Positions 48,801 through 57,626 of a DNA stretch of 64,000 nucleotides are shown here, piece by piece (position 1 is the stretch's first letter; each line of letters starts with the position of its first letter). Source of the DNA: Nectonema munidae (taxonomy: Eukaryota > Nematomorpha > Nectonematoida > Nectonematidae); NCBI GenBank assembly GCA_030549495.1, contig JAUIRK010001035.1:186001-250000 (forward strand), written 5' to 3'. A model generated the notes under the pieces. That model made no database searches and was not told the origin of the DNA. It saw only the letters and a list, made by a program, of their open reading frames with translations. The position numbers were made by a program, and so were the translations under genes.

Positions 48801-51800
48801 AATATTTTTTGGGTGAACCACATAATTCTCTAGATTCAAGAGTAGGGATTGCACCACAAAGGCTTTTTCCCTCCCCGGGGAGCGGAGACCCTTAAAAAAA
48901 TTTTTTTTTATCAATAAGAACACTAAAATTTTGAAATGATTTATTCAAAATTGTTGAAATAATAAAATTTTAAAAACAATAATCCTGAGAAATTAAAATA
49001 TTAAAATATTAAAAAAGATTAAAAATTAAATATTAATATTTAAATATAAAAAAGATTAATAAATTAAAAAAGATTAAAAATATGATTATAACTGTGAATT
49101 TAATCTTGTATTTTTTCCCGCGGAAAAAAGAGATTTTCCCCAAGGAGCGGGAGACTTTTTTTCTTTTTTCCCCAGGGAGACGGGGACGGGGTACCCGGGG
49201 TGCAATCTCTACTCAGGAATGGGCAATGCTGTAAAAGGTCCAAGATTGACTATAATATAATTTTCATATTGGAAAATTATGTCCTTCCTATATATATTTT
49301 TATAGTTTGTTTTTTAACTTTTGTAATAAAGATTGAAAAGTAACACATACCGTGAAAATTCCAGAAACCATTAATTCCATTATTTGAATTTTTATTATTT
49401 CCTTGTTAATACTCTTATTGCGTAAAAGTTTTTCAGCGAGAAAATGAATCTGAACATCATTGCTTGAAAGTCGCTTTTCTGAAAGACTTTCAAAATGCGT
49501 ATTCAACACCTCCGTATACCTTTTATATCGAAAAATTAAGTCTATAAACACAAAACTTTCTAAAATTATAATTGATAACTCTTGATAAATTTGTCCCTTT
49601 GAGTGTTATTTTAGAGACAGATGAATTGAAAATGGATTTATCAAGATCACGAATCTCGCTCCATTTGGAGCTTCAAATTTAGATCGAATTCAAAATACTA
49701 AGTTAAATATAGAACTAACTTACTAAATAACTAATGCGATATTTTAATTTTGAAAGCATCTTACTTTTAAAACTTGAAAATGATCTTAATTTTACATCAA
49801 AATTTATTATTTGTTTTCAACATATAATATTTGATGACTTTTCTTTGCCATTTTTAATGATGGTTATACGTCTACTTAAATTTAGTTGAATTTTTATGAT
49901 GCATATTTATTAAACATATCCAAAATAGTACTTTATTTTTACTATAGTACAAAAGTTTTTATTGGCAGAAATAGTATATGGCAAATTTTTGACAAATGTA
50001 AAAATAAAGGTAATTTTGTTGAATAATTTCTTTTTTATAAGTGAAAAAAAAGAAGAAAAAATAGGTTTTCACCAAATTATGATGTCATTTGTTTAGATAC
50101 ACTGGTTTCCATTAATAACAATACATTTGGACAGTTGGACACCAAATAAATATGGGCTGAATTAAAGTGCAATACTCGATAAATCAGATTTAGTTTGCAA
50201 TGACCGTCATAATTTGAACACTCCAAAATAATTTCTTTTTACAATTTACTAATAAAGTGAGTATATATAAATCATTTCTTTTCAAAGAGCGTCTGTCCAT
50301 GGCCTTGCATAAAAATTGTTATGAATGAACAATAACATAAATCATGAGGTCATTTCTTTATAGATGATCTCCATAATTGTGTTTACAATAAAAAATGAAG
50401 TTTGTAGGTGAATTGAACTAAGTTAATATTTAATTAAAAAAAAGTTTCGTGAATAAAGTTTTAAATATTTTGAAGTTATTTTATATTTTACAGATAAAAT
50501 CGATTAACGCAAAATCCATCGCTTTAGAAAAAAACAATCTACTATATCTCTTTCCATACTTAAGAGAAGTGTATTTACCTGAAAAGTTTGTTGTGAGCCA
50601 ACTTTAAATTCATGTATGATTTTGAGAGATATGGTAGCGTGTTCCAAAGAGAAAATCTAGAAACCAATAATCTGCTACACAACATTATCAATGAGTTGGC
50701 CTGATTTATCATATCTTCTCTTTCGCATTCTTCCAAAACTTCAGAAGTGTCGAAACCATATAAGGCAACTAGTATCGCTAATTTAAAGAATTTAAAATTA
50801 TTTTGAAATATTTTCCATCCAATCAAATATAAATAAACTGTCTTCAATCAATGTCAAAAATATTAGGAATAAATATATTCTGTATTCAAATTTTTTTATA
50901 TTTTCCAAGATATAAACAAAGTTAAAAGGGTTTTCTCTGATTCGTGCAGGATATAAAATTGAGTGAAGAAAGTAAATACAATTTCAAATATGAAAAAGAG
51001 GCTAATAGCTAGACACATAGTTAGTAAGAAAGTAATTAAGTCAGTTAATTAATTCGTTAGTTATATTTTTATTCAGATATTTAGATCGTTAGAAGCTTAT
51101 TATTATTATTATTGAAACAAATTTATAACTTGAAAAAATTATTAGTATGAAATATCGTTTTTTTCAAAACAATTCAAGAATAATCGCCTATTTTTTATTG
51201 TTCAATTCAAAATATGCACGTTTCGTTCAATTTATTAATATAATATTAGCACTTTGGTTTTGCAAGGATTAAGAAAGCTACACATATTTTGGTGAGTAAC
51301 AAAGTTTCAGCAGTAAAGTGAAATTATGAGCCGCGATTAAGGGGTGAAGAGATTAGAAGGAAAATATTTTTTGGAATTTCTCATAACGACTTGTACCAAA
51401 GGAATGATTCTTATTCAAATTTCTAATTTGCATAACTATAAGTTAATTTCTCGGCAAAAATAGTTATCTTAATTTATTTCCCAAAATATAATGAATTTAC
51501 ACACATTGCAACGGTATTAGTTTGATCATGGTTATTTGTTCTATCTATTATTAGCATGACTTCCTTTTGTATAAGTACTATCTTCATTTTACCTTTTTTA
51601 AATTCTGTTTTTTTCTATTATATTTTTCTTTTTTAAATTCTATTGTCGAAACTAAAAAATTACCTTTTAAGAAAGTTTTTTCTCAACATTTGTTCAGTAA
51701 TTTGAAACATTATTATTTTAATTTTTACATATTCCAATCATCATTTTAAAATATCTTTAATAGAGATTTTGGAAAACAATATGTTGTATCATGTACAACA

Positions 51801-54223
51801 ACTTTTTCTCAATTCTACTTATATATACTGTAGATACACTTATATACATTTGATTTTTGATACAACATTTTTATGTTTTACACTCTTGGGTTTAACTCTT
51901 GAATACTGTCTTATCTCTTTTTAATGCGAATATTCATAGGTCTAGACTCATTTTTCTTCTTTAAATAATGTTATGTCATGTTAATTTAAAAAATTATTAG
52001 TTGCTTAAATGCCAAAAAATAAGGGTTAAAATATAAACTTTTTACAGATATTTTATATGAATGTAAACTACATTGTTAAAAAATGTTATATAAAGTAACG
52101 TTGTAAATCCAGTATTTCTACAAAATTTCAAGGGTTTGTTAAATCATTCTTCATATAGGAATTTTATGGGTTCGCTTAAAGGCCGAAGAATTTAATGTAA
52201 TTACTGAAATGACAATCTTGTTTTTTCATTACATTAATAGGAATTAAATTAAATCTACAAGGATGTTAGTCTTTACCTAGTGAAACAGTGAGTTCACCAA
52301 TTTTTGATTTTAGTTTTAGGGATTTCGTCAAACCTTTAGTCTCAAAGTCTTGCTATAACACATATTCGCTAAAAATGAAAAAAGATTAGAGGTTAGCGAG
52401 AATGTAATGGAGTGATAGAATATTTTCATTAAGAAGGAAAAATTGCGCCGCATGAGTTAAATTATGAGCAATAGATTAAAACCTAAGATCTTTTAATATA
52501 AAAGCTAGGTAACTTAACAAACTTCCCTCCCCCACTTTCCCAAAACCTATATCAAAAGAAATTTATAGTCTGCTATAAGAAACTTGGTATCAAAAATTAG
52601 CGATTAATGGGAATACTAGAATTAAGGAAGATATTATCGTAGGTAATAAAATAAATAATCAAAAATAGGTTGAAATATTTTTCTTTATGCAATGCAATTT
52701 TATTTTTAATCTAAAATACTAAAGACATCATTTATATATTTTATTTACGATTATGAACTTATCAAAAATAATTTTCTTATCTCTTTCCCATTTAAATCGT
52801 CTTAATAAGAATTATGGTTACATGAAATTAATTTTTCCATTATAAAATAAATTAGCTAATTATTTTTTAACTCATCGTGAAAATAATTTTTACGTTATAT
52901 TTTGTACCTACATGTTATGAATATGTTTTCTGGTATTGATAAATATAATTGCTAAAAATATTATTATTAATTAATTAAATTATTTGAAAATATATTTTTT
53001 TATCGCATATACAATCCATTAATTTTGAATTTTCTATTCATATAACATTTTGAATTGTTTTGAAAGTATAATAATCAATTAGATGTTTGAAATTATTTTT
53101 CATCTTGTACCGTGTGCAGACCAAGCAATGAAATCGTGCAAAAATTGGATTCAAAACATAAATTATTTGCAGAAACCTATTCATCAATTTAATAATTAAT
53201 TGATTATATGAAAGTATTAAAATAAAGATTTCAAAATAAATTTGTGATGAATTGTTGTTACCGTCTAGGGCCCATTTTTGAAGAATAGGCTGAATACAAT
53301 GAATCATATTTGAACCTTTAAATTTCATCTCCTGACTGAGTCTTTGAACTAAATCACTAGCGACCATTTCTTGTGGTCGGATATACTCGACTGCAGAATC
53401 AGCTGCCATCAAGTATTTCTGAAGTAGTTTTCTCAACCCTAGCCATTCTTCGCCTTGCCTAGAAAATAGAAAGGGAGGTAAATTTGGTTCCACTATCACT
53501 ACTTTCTAAAAAAAATTGAAAGGTAATACTATTATTTGAACAGTATTCATTTTTTGAATGAATGAATGAATGAATGAATGAATGAATGAATGAATGAATG
53601 AATGAATGAATGAATGAATGAATGAATGAATGAATGAATGAATGAATGAATGAATGAATGAATGAATGAATGAATGAATGAATGAATGAATGAATGAATG
53701 AATGAATGAATGAATGAATGAATGAATGAATGAATGAATGAATGAATGAATGAATGAATGAATGAATGAATGAATGAATGAATGAATGAATGAATGAATG
53801 AAAAAATGAATGAATGAATGAATGAATGAATGAATGAATGAATGAATGAATGAATGAATGAATGAATGAATGAATGAATGAATGAATGAATGAATGAATG
53901 AATGAATGAATGAATGAATGAATGGAAACAGTTAAAAATCCTATATGAATAGAAACGATTTAACTTACATATTTCCTATTCCCAATGGAATATTTTGTGA
54001 ACGTCTGACTTTAACTATAGGCGAAAGGGGTGGGCGAATGGGACACTTTTCTTCTAAGCGGAACAGCTCTTCAAACAACTTTGGATCGGAGAGAAACACC
54101 ACTTGCACACCTTTTTTTATTTCTTCTCTATAAATTGTCCCATATTTGAGACAGTTCTTAGCATTTTTTATGTGATTTTTTCCAAATCCATACTCTAAAT
54201 TTAAAAGTTCCTCAACTTTATAA
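36774..54223 (-). CDS. Mitochondrial-clan cytochrome P450 gene (seven 3' exons; N-terminal exon not found)
   Basis: Haem-thiolate monooxygenase, expected on the inner mitochondrial membrane with ferredoxin as electron donor. Exons, 5' to 3' on the minus strand: 54223-53969, 53458-53262, 50777-50579, 49519-49351, 44706-44543, 41086-40816, 36884-36774. All junctions are GT-AG and every phase joins (Met, Ala, Arg, none, Arg, none). The protein runs from YGTIYREEI and LFRLEEKCPIRPP (a mitochondrial-clan mark) through QGEEWLGLR, KWALDAILVALYGFD, the I helix SGIFTTANALSF, the K helix KESMRL (ExxR), PERW, the haem loop FGFGVRMCIGKRF and the ending IVNMPDKDITIKFFDN. About 454 residues are seen; the family has about 500, so the targeting exon lies upstream or was missed. 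The usual acid before the I-helix threonines is Phe. It may relate to ecdysteroid hydroxylases (CYP314/302 type), but the subfamily is not settled. Confidence 0.93.
37042..37075 (+). mobile_element. Isolated hAT-type left end
   Basis: CAGAGATGGGGAACCTACAG is a typical hAT terminus. No matching right end was found. Confidence 0.4.
37150..37662 (+). mobile_element. hAT element, internally deleted (copy 1, 513 bp)
   Basis: The ends are CAGGGCAGGGAAAAATTGAC and, read inward from the right, CAGGGCGAGTTAAAGTCAAT. Flanking octamers GTTATAAG and GTCATAAC match 6 of 8. It is nearly identical to the two outer parts of the 43281-44455 element but lacks the central ~670 bp. It lies in the last P450 intron. 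Repeated ATTGACTTT motifs fill the subterminal regions. Confidence 0.85.
38110..38600. mobile_element. hAT MITE, 491 bp, with perfect target duplication
   Basis: Perfect octamers GTACACAC flank it (38102-38109 and 38601-38608). The ends are TAATGTTTCC and, read inward, TAGGGTTTGC. Subterminal regions repeat CGGTTC/GGAACCG-type motifs. There is no coding capacity. A smaller element is nested at 38310-38406. It lies in the last P450 intron. Confidence 0.85.
38310..38406. mobile_element. Nested 97-bp inverted-repeat element with 10-bp duplication
   Basis: Direct repeats CATTTTAATG flank it (38300-38309 and 38407-38416). The arms share GGAGAAAAGTGTGCAAACG near each end. The 9-10-bp duplication suggests a Mutator-like (MULE) origin. 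It is inserted inside the 38110-38600 hAT MITE. Confidence 0.75.
39218..40319. mobile_element. DNA transposon with ~200-bp TIRs and subterminal repeats
   Basis: Left (from 39218) and right (to 40319) ends are inverted for about 200 bp at roughly 80% by eye. Each outer 60-80 bp contains two or three copies of TTTTTCACTTTGAATTCGTC. Exact outer borders and a target duplication could not be settled. One small minus-strand ORF (39514-39747) lies inside. Superfamily not assigned. Repeats of the same type occur at 2757-3000. Confidence 0.75.
39514..39747 (-). CDS. Small HTH protein fragment in the long-TIR transposon
   Basis: 77 codons, ending EDNGEVITANGSDGRSS. Residues ~38-65 (LSDATKITKINYSTTNSIYQ then RYEDNGEV) have the form of the DNA-binding helix-turn-helix of Tc1/IS630-type transposases (AAK-x-L-NYSTAK-I-x-YRE-G). 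No catalytic domain follows, so it is either the N-terminal remnant of an internally deleted transposase or a stand-alone TIR binder. The Met start is arbitrary. Confidence in the HTH is moderate. Confidence 0.5.
   Translation of the reverse strand: MSLTETYFSFLSFYKMYAKISKDKKEEKVRFVTQNCYTLSDATKITKINYSTTNSIYQRYEDNGEVITANGSDGRSS
40816..41086 (-). CDS. P450 exon f (haem-binding)
   Basis: It codes for LNSLAEGIPRI, YTFNPGAIFI, EEFFPERWL and the haem loop FGFGVRMCIGKRFALQE, with the Cys thiolate ligand, ending at ALIK. Acceptor TTTAAAG, donor GTAAGA, phase 0 at the 3' side. Confidence 0.97.
41760..42520 (+). repeat. Tandem array of ~150-bp units (about five, diverged)
   Basis: A recurring unit carries GAGTCCAGAAATG, then CATGGTCGATTTAGTATAAA, then ATTTGAATGAATATTTT and GATTGACACATTTAGATATT. 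The GGTCGATTT-type anchor recurs near 41799, 41953, 42101, 42316 and 42468, i.e. spaced about 150 bp apart with one longer gap. It lies in a P450 intron. ORFs on the minus strand here (42051-42257, 42199-42414) are products of the repeat. Confidence 0.75.
42590..42812 (+). repeat. Dispersed repeat copy (partner of 17853-18065)
   Basis: Aligns in opposite orientation with 17853-18065. A weaker partial match to its first ~60 bp lies at about 41515-41570. No ends were identified. Confidence 0.55.
43281..44455 (+). mobile_element. hAT element, longer copy (1175 bp)
   Basis: Perfect octamers GTTATCAG flank it (43273-43280 and 44456-44463). The ends are CAGGGCGAGGAAAAATTGAC and, read inward, CAGGGCGAGTAAAAGTCAAT. 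Minus-strand ORFs (43528-43770, 43867-44148) could be scraps of a transposase, but no motif was recognised. It lies in the intron between exons e and f. Confidence 0.88.
44543..44706 (-). CDS. P450 exon e
   Basis: It codes for TANALSFILYHLSRNERVQD through KSEIERLPYLRAVIKESM plus two bases of Arg. It completes the I helix and holds the K-helix ExxR motif. Acceptor GATTAG, donor GTAAAA. Confidence 0.95.
45213..45275 (+). mobile_element. Possible piggyBac left terminus
   Basis: TTAACCCTCGCAGGACGACA opens a stretch with a repeated AGGACG motif. TTAA followed by CCC and such repeats is typical of piggyBac ends. It could be the left end of the element whose coding remains lie at 46650-47669, but no right end was found. 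Confidence 0.4.
46128..46620 (-). mobile_element. LINE 3' end with (CAA)n tail
   Basis: On the minus strand, about 46600-46480 codes for an ORF2 C-terminal CCHC motif (NPLCPVCNQHPHNT, a frameshift, HHLFNCPHIFTTPK and LWSK), the pattern of Jockey/R1/I-type LINEs. A ~330-bp 3' UTR follows. The element ends in GGGGC-TAACAACAACAACAAC (46149-46131). It is strongly 5'-truncated and lies against, or in, piggyBac debris. Confidence 0.75.
46650..46974 (+). pseudogene. piggyBac transposase N-terminal fragment
   Basis: A Ser/Asp-rich start (SSSKSSSDSDLSSSSTYVSD) is followed, after a frameshift near 46735, by DKTEYFWTPKRSNKGRPPRR and the block GPRNGAELLTFPFSIFTLFF then TDRLIQHI. This is the start of the DDE_Tnp_1_7 domain of piggyBac transposases. 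The catalytic aspartates would lie further on and are missing: after about 46974 the frame ends and most of the core is deleted. It lies in the P450 intron between exons d and e. Confidence 0.8.
47497..47546 (+). repeat. Three copies of an AAAACGCCCGAAA unit
   Basis: CAAAACGCCCGAAAACTAAA and two further diverged units lie immediately before the Cys-rich domain of the piggyBac remnant. The unit resembles that of the fold-back element at 8826-9111. Confidence 0.6.
47546..47669 (+). pseudogene. piggyBac transposase C-terminal Cys-rich domain
   Basis: Forty residues read GFCSLEDCKLKSRSMRRCDI then CKKFICKTH and LICPSCE, then a stop. The C-x4-C-x8-RRC-x2-C-x4-CKTH-x5-C-x2-C pattern matches the DNA-binding cysteine-rich tail of piggyBac transposases. 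It lies about 570 bp after the N-terminal fragment in the same orientation, so the core has been lost by internal deletion. Directly before it a short tandem repeat (47497-47546) has been fused. Confidence 0.8.
48113..48440 (+). repeat. tRNA-like SINE head joined to hAT ends
   Basis: GCAGATGGCTTAGTGGTAGG (from 48115) is a good polymerase III A box context. It runs into CAGTGGTTCCAAACCAGGGG (from 48164), which reads as a hAT terminus and also partly as a B box. At about 48327 a second hAT-type end (GGGGGTCTCAAACTCACAGC) begins. None could be paired. Confidence 0.4.
48924..49240. other. AT-rich intronic stretch with a (TTAAAAAGA)-like run
   Basis: Short irregular repeats of ATTAAAA/AAAGATTAA occupy about 48990-49085. 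A CCCCGGGG-rich patch at 48871-48885 and 49125-49205 (repeated 'CCCSGGGAGCGGAGAC'-like words in both orientations) suggests inverted ends of a small element of about 330 bp. Confidence 0.4.
49351..49519 (-). CDS. P450 exon d
   Basis: The acceptor TATAAAAG before 49519 was chosen because only it keeps frame with exon c (AG+G = Arg). It codes for YTEVLNTHFESLSEKRL to IMELMVSGIFT and ends inside the I helix at donor GTATGT. The residue before the Thr pair is Phe (TTC) rather than Asp/Glu. Confidence 0.9.
50579..50777 (-). CDS. P450 exon c
   Basis: Acceptor AAATTAG and donor GTAAAT bound 199 bp. It codes for ILVALYGFDTSEVLEECERE through LWNTLPYLSKSYMNLKLAHN to KLF, helices E-G of the fold. Confidence 0.92.
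53262..53458 (-). CDS. P450 exon b
   Basis: Acceptor TTTTCTAG precedes 53458 and donor GTAACA follows 53262. It codes for QGEEWLGLRKLLQKYLMAAD to ILQKWALD, the C-helix region whose W and R contact the haem propionates in the family. It joins exon a through a shared Met codon and exon c through Ala. Confidence 0.92.
53556..53924 (+). repeat. (GAAT)n microsatellite, about 92 units
   Basis: An almost pure tetranucleotide tract of about 369 bp, with one interruption (GAAAAAATG near 53801). It fills most of the 510-bp intron between P450 exons a and b. Such length and purity suggests ongoing slippage or a compressed assembly. Confidence 0.97.
53969..54223 (-). CDS. P450 exon a (first one seen)
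   Basis: It codes from YKVEELLNLEYGFGKNH through KYGTIYREEI, VVFLSDPKLFEELFRLEEKC and PIRPPLSP to PLGIGN. The donor at 53968 is AT|GTAAGT. The upstream boundary (acceptor TTATAG before 54223) is the best-looking choice, but the frame stays open to 54276, so the start is uncertain. Confidence 0.8.
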
Positions 54224-54327
54224 CTATAAATATGTTTACAACAATCCAATTTACATTGTTTTTCCGTTACTTTCAAAGCAGGACGCCTATTTTTGACTCA
54301 GATGCATCCAGAGCATAAGTCTAAAGA

Positions 54328-54550
54328 GAGTAGCGTATTTAGGGGTGGGCATTGGGCATGGCCCTTCTCTTAAAATGAAGTATCGATCTTTTATACCCCG
54401 AAAATTAAATAATACTATACAGATTTTGAAAAAAATAAGTCAATCTTTAGCAACCCTTATTATATTATTAAAAAGTAATATTTTGATTACAATTTTATTA
54501 TGGATATATTAATTCCTCCTTGTCCTCCTGCCCCTCTATGTACACCACTG
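54328..54550. mobile_element. hAT-like MITE, about 223 bp
   Basis: The left end GAGTAGCGTATTTAGGGG mirrors the right end read inward, CAGTGGTGTACATAGAGGGG. Target duplications are not recognisable. It lies just upstream of P450 exon a. Confidence 0.6.
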
Positions 54551-55431
54551 GTTGGAAACTATCTCTTTTTGAAAAGACCAAATTGGACTTTTCCTTTAAA
54601 TCGTATTGTATATCTCATAACAAACAATAAAAAATAAAAGTTTTGTAGACGATGAATTCAACAAAGAGTTAAACAAATAACTTTAACTCTATTGATAGTG
54701 AAGTTAATTTTATGCATACTGATTTAAAGACATTTTTGCAAATTTATAGGCATGTTGTTATGAAGTTAAAAAGTGGTACATCTGATAGCCGTAATCTAGA
54801 CACTCACACGTATTTAGCTTAATGGGTCTATCATCCTCTTCAGTGAGCAAGTAAATTAAATTGCTTTTGGCGCAGATAAAAAGATAAAATTGATAAAAAA
54901 AAATTCTTGAAAACCATGTTTGATTTAAGGAGTGTAAAACTCCTCCACAGTGGTGAAAATCGTGTTTGATGTACAGAATATGAACGCGGTTTTAGAGAAT
55001 ATCTTTTGAATCAAAGGTGATATTCAACAAAATGGTACTTGTGCAAAGTTTTCAATTTATAAATTGTAAATAATTATATAATACATTATATTATAATTAT
55101 AAGTAATTCCTTAAAAGGAAGTCGTCGATTTAGAAGGTTTGACAGAAAAACATTAACTTTTTAAATAAAGTTATGAAAATAAAAAAATATTAATCAAAGA
55201 TTTTGCGATTAAATAATATTAACATCTTATCAAATTTTTAGTAATTAGGAAATAAAATATTTAGCATTGTCGCGAAGTTAAAAATTTAGTACAATAGAAT
55301 TCTAAAAAATGGGAAATTTTCCAAAAGATCACGTGATCTGTGAAAATACTGCTTTGATATTTATTTATAAATAATAATTGTTAAGGCGAAGTCGGTGCAA
55401 ATTATAAATATAGAGGGTTTATAAGTAACGA
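54551..55431. other. AT-rich non-coding stretch
   Basis: No exon-like segment matching a P450 N-terminus and no other gene was seen. Confidence 0.4.
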
Positions 55432-55600
55432 TAAATTCTTTATTTTCTCGACTTTACAAAATATTTAAAATGATTCAATATTTCGATCTTACGCTCTTTA
55501 TCAAGAATCTAATATAGAGGATGAGAACAAATTGTGAAATGAAGAAACAAAGTGAAAGCTACAGGGTTTATTTTGTAAAGTCGAGAAAATAAAGAAGTTA
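55432..55600. repeat. Palindromic element with CTTGATAAAG core (copy 3)
   Basis: The arms TTTATTTTCTCGACTTTACA and its complement (55439-55458 and 55574-55593) are perfect. The interior holds, on the minus strand, CTTGATAAAGAGCGTAAGAT then CGAAATATTG, the same layout as in copies 1 and 2. It has no ORF. Confidence 0.65.
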
Positions 55601-57245
55601 TCTCTCCTGATACACCCTTTTTATTTATTTATAAATGTTACCGTTAATCGCGGGTGGCAGTTTTCTGTATTGATTATTTAGATTGAAATCACTCATTCCA
55701 TGAATAGGCTGATTAGTCAATTAAATATTATATTTATTTTGGTTTACCAAATATTATATCCATATTTTTAAAGTATTTAATAAAATTTTGGATAATATAA
55801 AGAGCCAAAATGTCATAGTTCTGATATGCATTGTTATCACAGAGAAACCTCATATATTGAAAACAGTGTCTTGTTATAAATTAAATTCTGATCTAACTCT
55901 TCATATATTTGAAAGCAAATTTCGAAAAATTCTGAATTTTCTTGATTCTCGCACCCGTATTTAAATCTACTGTTATTTTACATTTTTAAAATTGGTAGAA
56001 TTTGGTTTTATAACGCTTCAAAACACATAATTTATTGAAATTTTGAAAAATATTCGTCACAACATCTTACAACACATAACATAACATAACTTAATTTTCT
56101 TGAATTTCTCCTGATCGTAGATTTGCAAACCTTTTTATAAATAACCCAACTATATTTATAAGAGATAAATATTTTTTTCAAATATAAATTATTATTTCTG
56201 TAAAGAAAGTACAATGCAATAAGTGAGTAAAATTATGATTCTGTTGATGTTGTAGTATGAATGAAAAGACAAAAAAAATACTTGAAATAAAGTTTGTCTT
56301 TACTATATTTAGGAGTAATGAAGAAAATAGAAAAATACGCTCAAGATGTCTTTTTGCATATTCTTTTATATACTTCATATAAAATAAAAAGAGGGTATTA
56401 TATAGGTAAAATAAAACGGAAATTGTAAATATTATCAAGTTGCGTCAATTGAAGCCTCTGATAATAATATATATATTTAGATAATAATTTTAGGTTGTTT
56501 AAATATTTTTTAATAAAAAGTCCATGAAAAGAGCTTAAAACAAACAAACTACTAATGTGTATTATATGCATACTTATTATAATGCATGCAACCAATACCC
56601 AAAATATGCTATGTTGTGAGAACTGCAAACAATTAAACCTTGCACCAATTGACGCACTTGGTTCTTCTAGTGAAAGGTAAGCGAAAAAAGTTTCCTTAGG
56701 AGAAATTTACCACTAGACAGTCTCGCATCCAATAAGAGTGGTTACCACTTTTTCATAGTTCTTGATTGATTCGGAGAAGGAAACTTAGGCTTTTTCCTCT
56801 CAATGAATCGAAAAATGTTTATATCTCTCGGAATAGAAATATAATATTGGCCGTATATTATTATGAACTTGAGATTTAGTTAAAAAATATAGTAGTATAG
56901 TCTCAGGGTTAAAGTCTTATCATTGTTGTATAATATGTTGCATTTAAAACCCTAGTCCTTATATACTGTTGAGAGCAGCTGATGATAGGGCAACTTATTT
57001 TTGATGGGAATTTTTTCCTAGAAACGGTTACAAAGATAAATATTTTGGGAAATTTATAAAATGTCGTAAACATATCTATCTTTAATGTTTATTTTTTATA
57101 GAATATTTTAAACAAGGTAAACCTAAAAAAAAAGACATATAATGGAAAGAATATGATTGTTCAACTTGTCTGACATAAGAATGTTTAGGATGCATTTAAT
57201 CTGTGTAATTATTATCGCTTTACGTATAGTGATAAGAGTTAAATC
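55601..57245. other. AT-rich non-coding stretch
   Basis: Minus-strand ORFs at 56032-56214, 56178-56438 and 56398-56628 are low-complexity and lack domains. Nothing else was recognised. Confidence 0.4.
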
Positions 57246-57626
57246 AGTGTACTTATGGGTTATCTCCCCCCCCACTCTAAAAAAATTTAAAAAAAATTTT
57301 ATTTGAATTTAAATGATGAGTAAAAATAATAAATTACTTGTTTAAACAGGAGTCCAATACAAACTAATAAAAAAAAGTCTAAAATATTCTACTATTTTAG
57401 TTGGTAAAATATAGTCTGCTTACTCAAAAAATATTATATAGTTTAACTAATGAAAATCATACAGCAAAAACGCAATAATATGTTTAATTTATTTTCATAA
57501 ATTAAATATATATATTTAATTATATATTTAAAATTATTAATTAATTAGTATTTTAAAATTATTAAGTTGGAAAAAAATTTTAAAAAATTTTTTTAAAGTA
57601 GGGGGGGAGAGATAACCCATAAGTAC
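57246..57626. mobile_element. MITE with GTACTTATGGGTTATCTC ends
   Basis: The left end GTACTTATGGGTTATCTCCC and the right end read inward GTACTTATGGGTTATCTCTC are inverted for over 40 bp, including a run of C and an A/T-rich segment. The target duplication is unclear, so the superfamily is not assigned. Confidence 0.75.

Noticed and set aside
49351-49559. Earlier acceptors (before 49559 or at TTTATAG) for P450 exon d
   Set aside because: They give the wrong phase with exon c; only the acceptor before 49519 keeps the frame.
53556-53924. CRISPR-like array
   Set aside because: It is a simple GAAT tetranucleotide tract without spacers, in an animal intron.
36774-54223. Firm assignment to CYP314A1 (shade) or CYP302A1
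   Set aside because: Some blocks resemble each, but no decisive signature was seen without a phylogeny.
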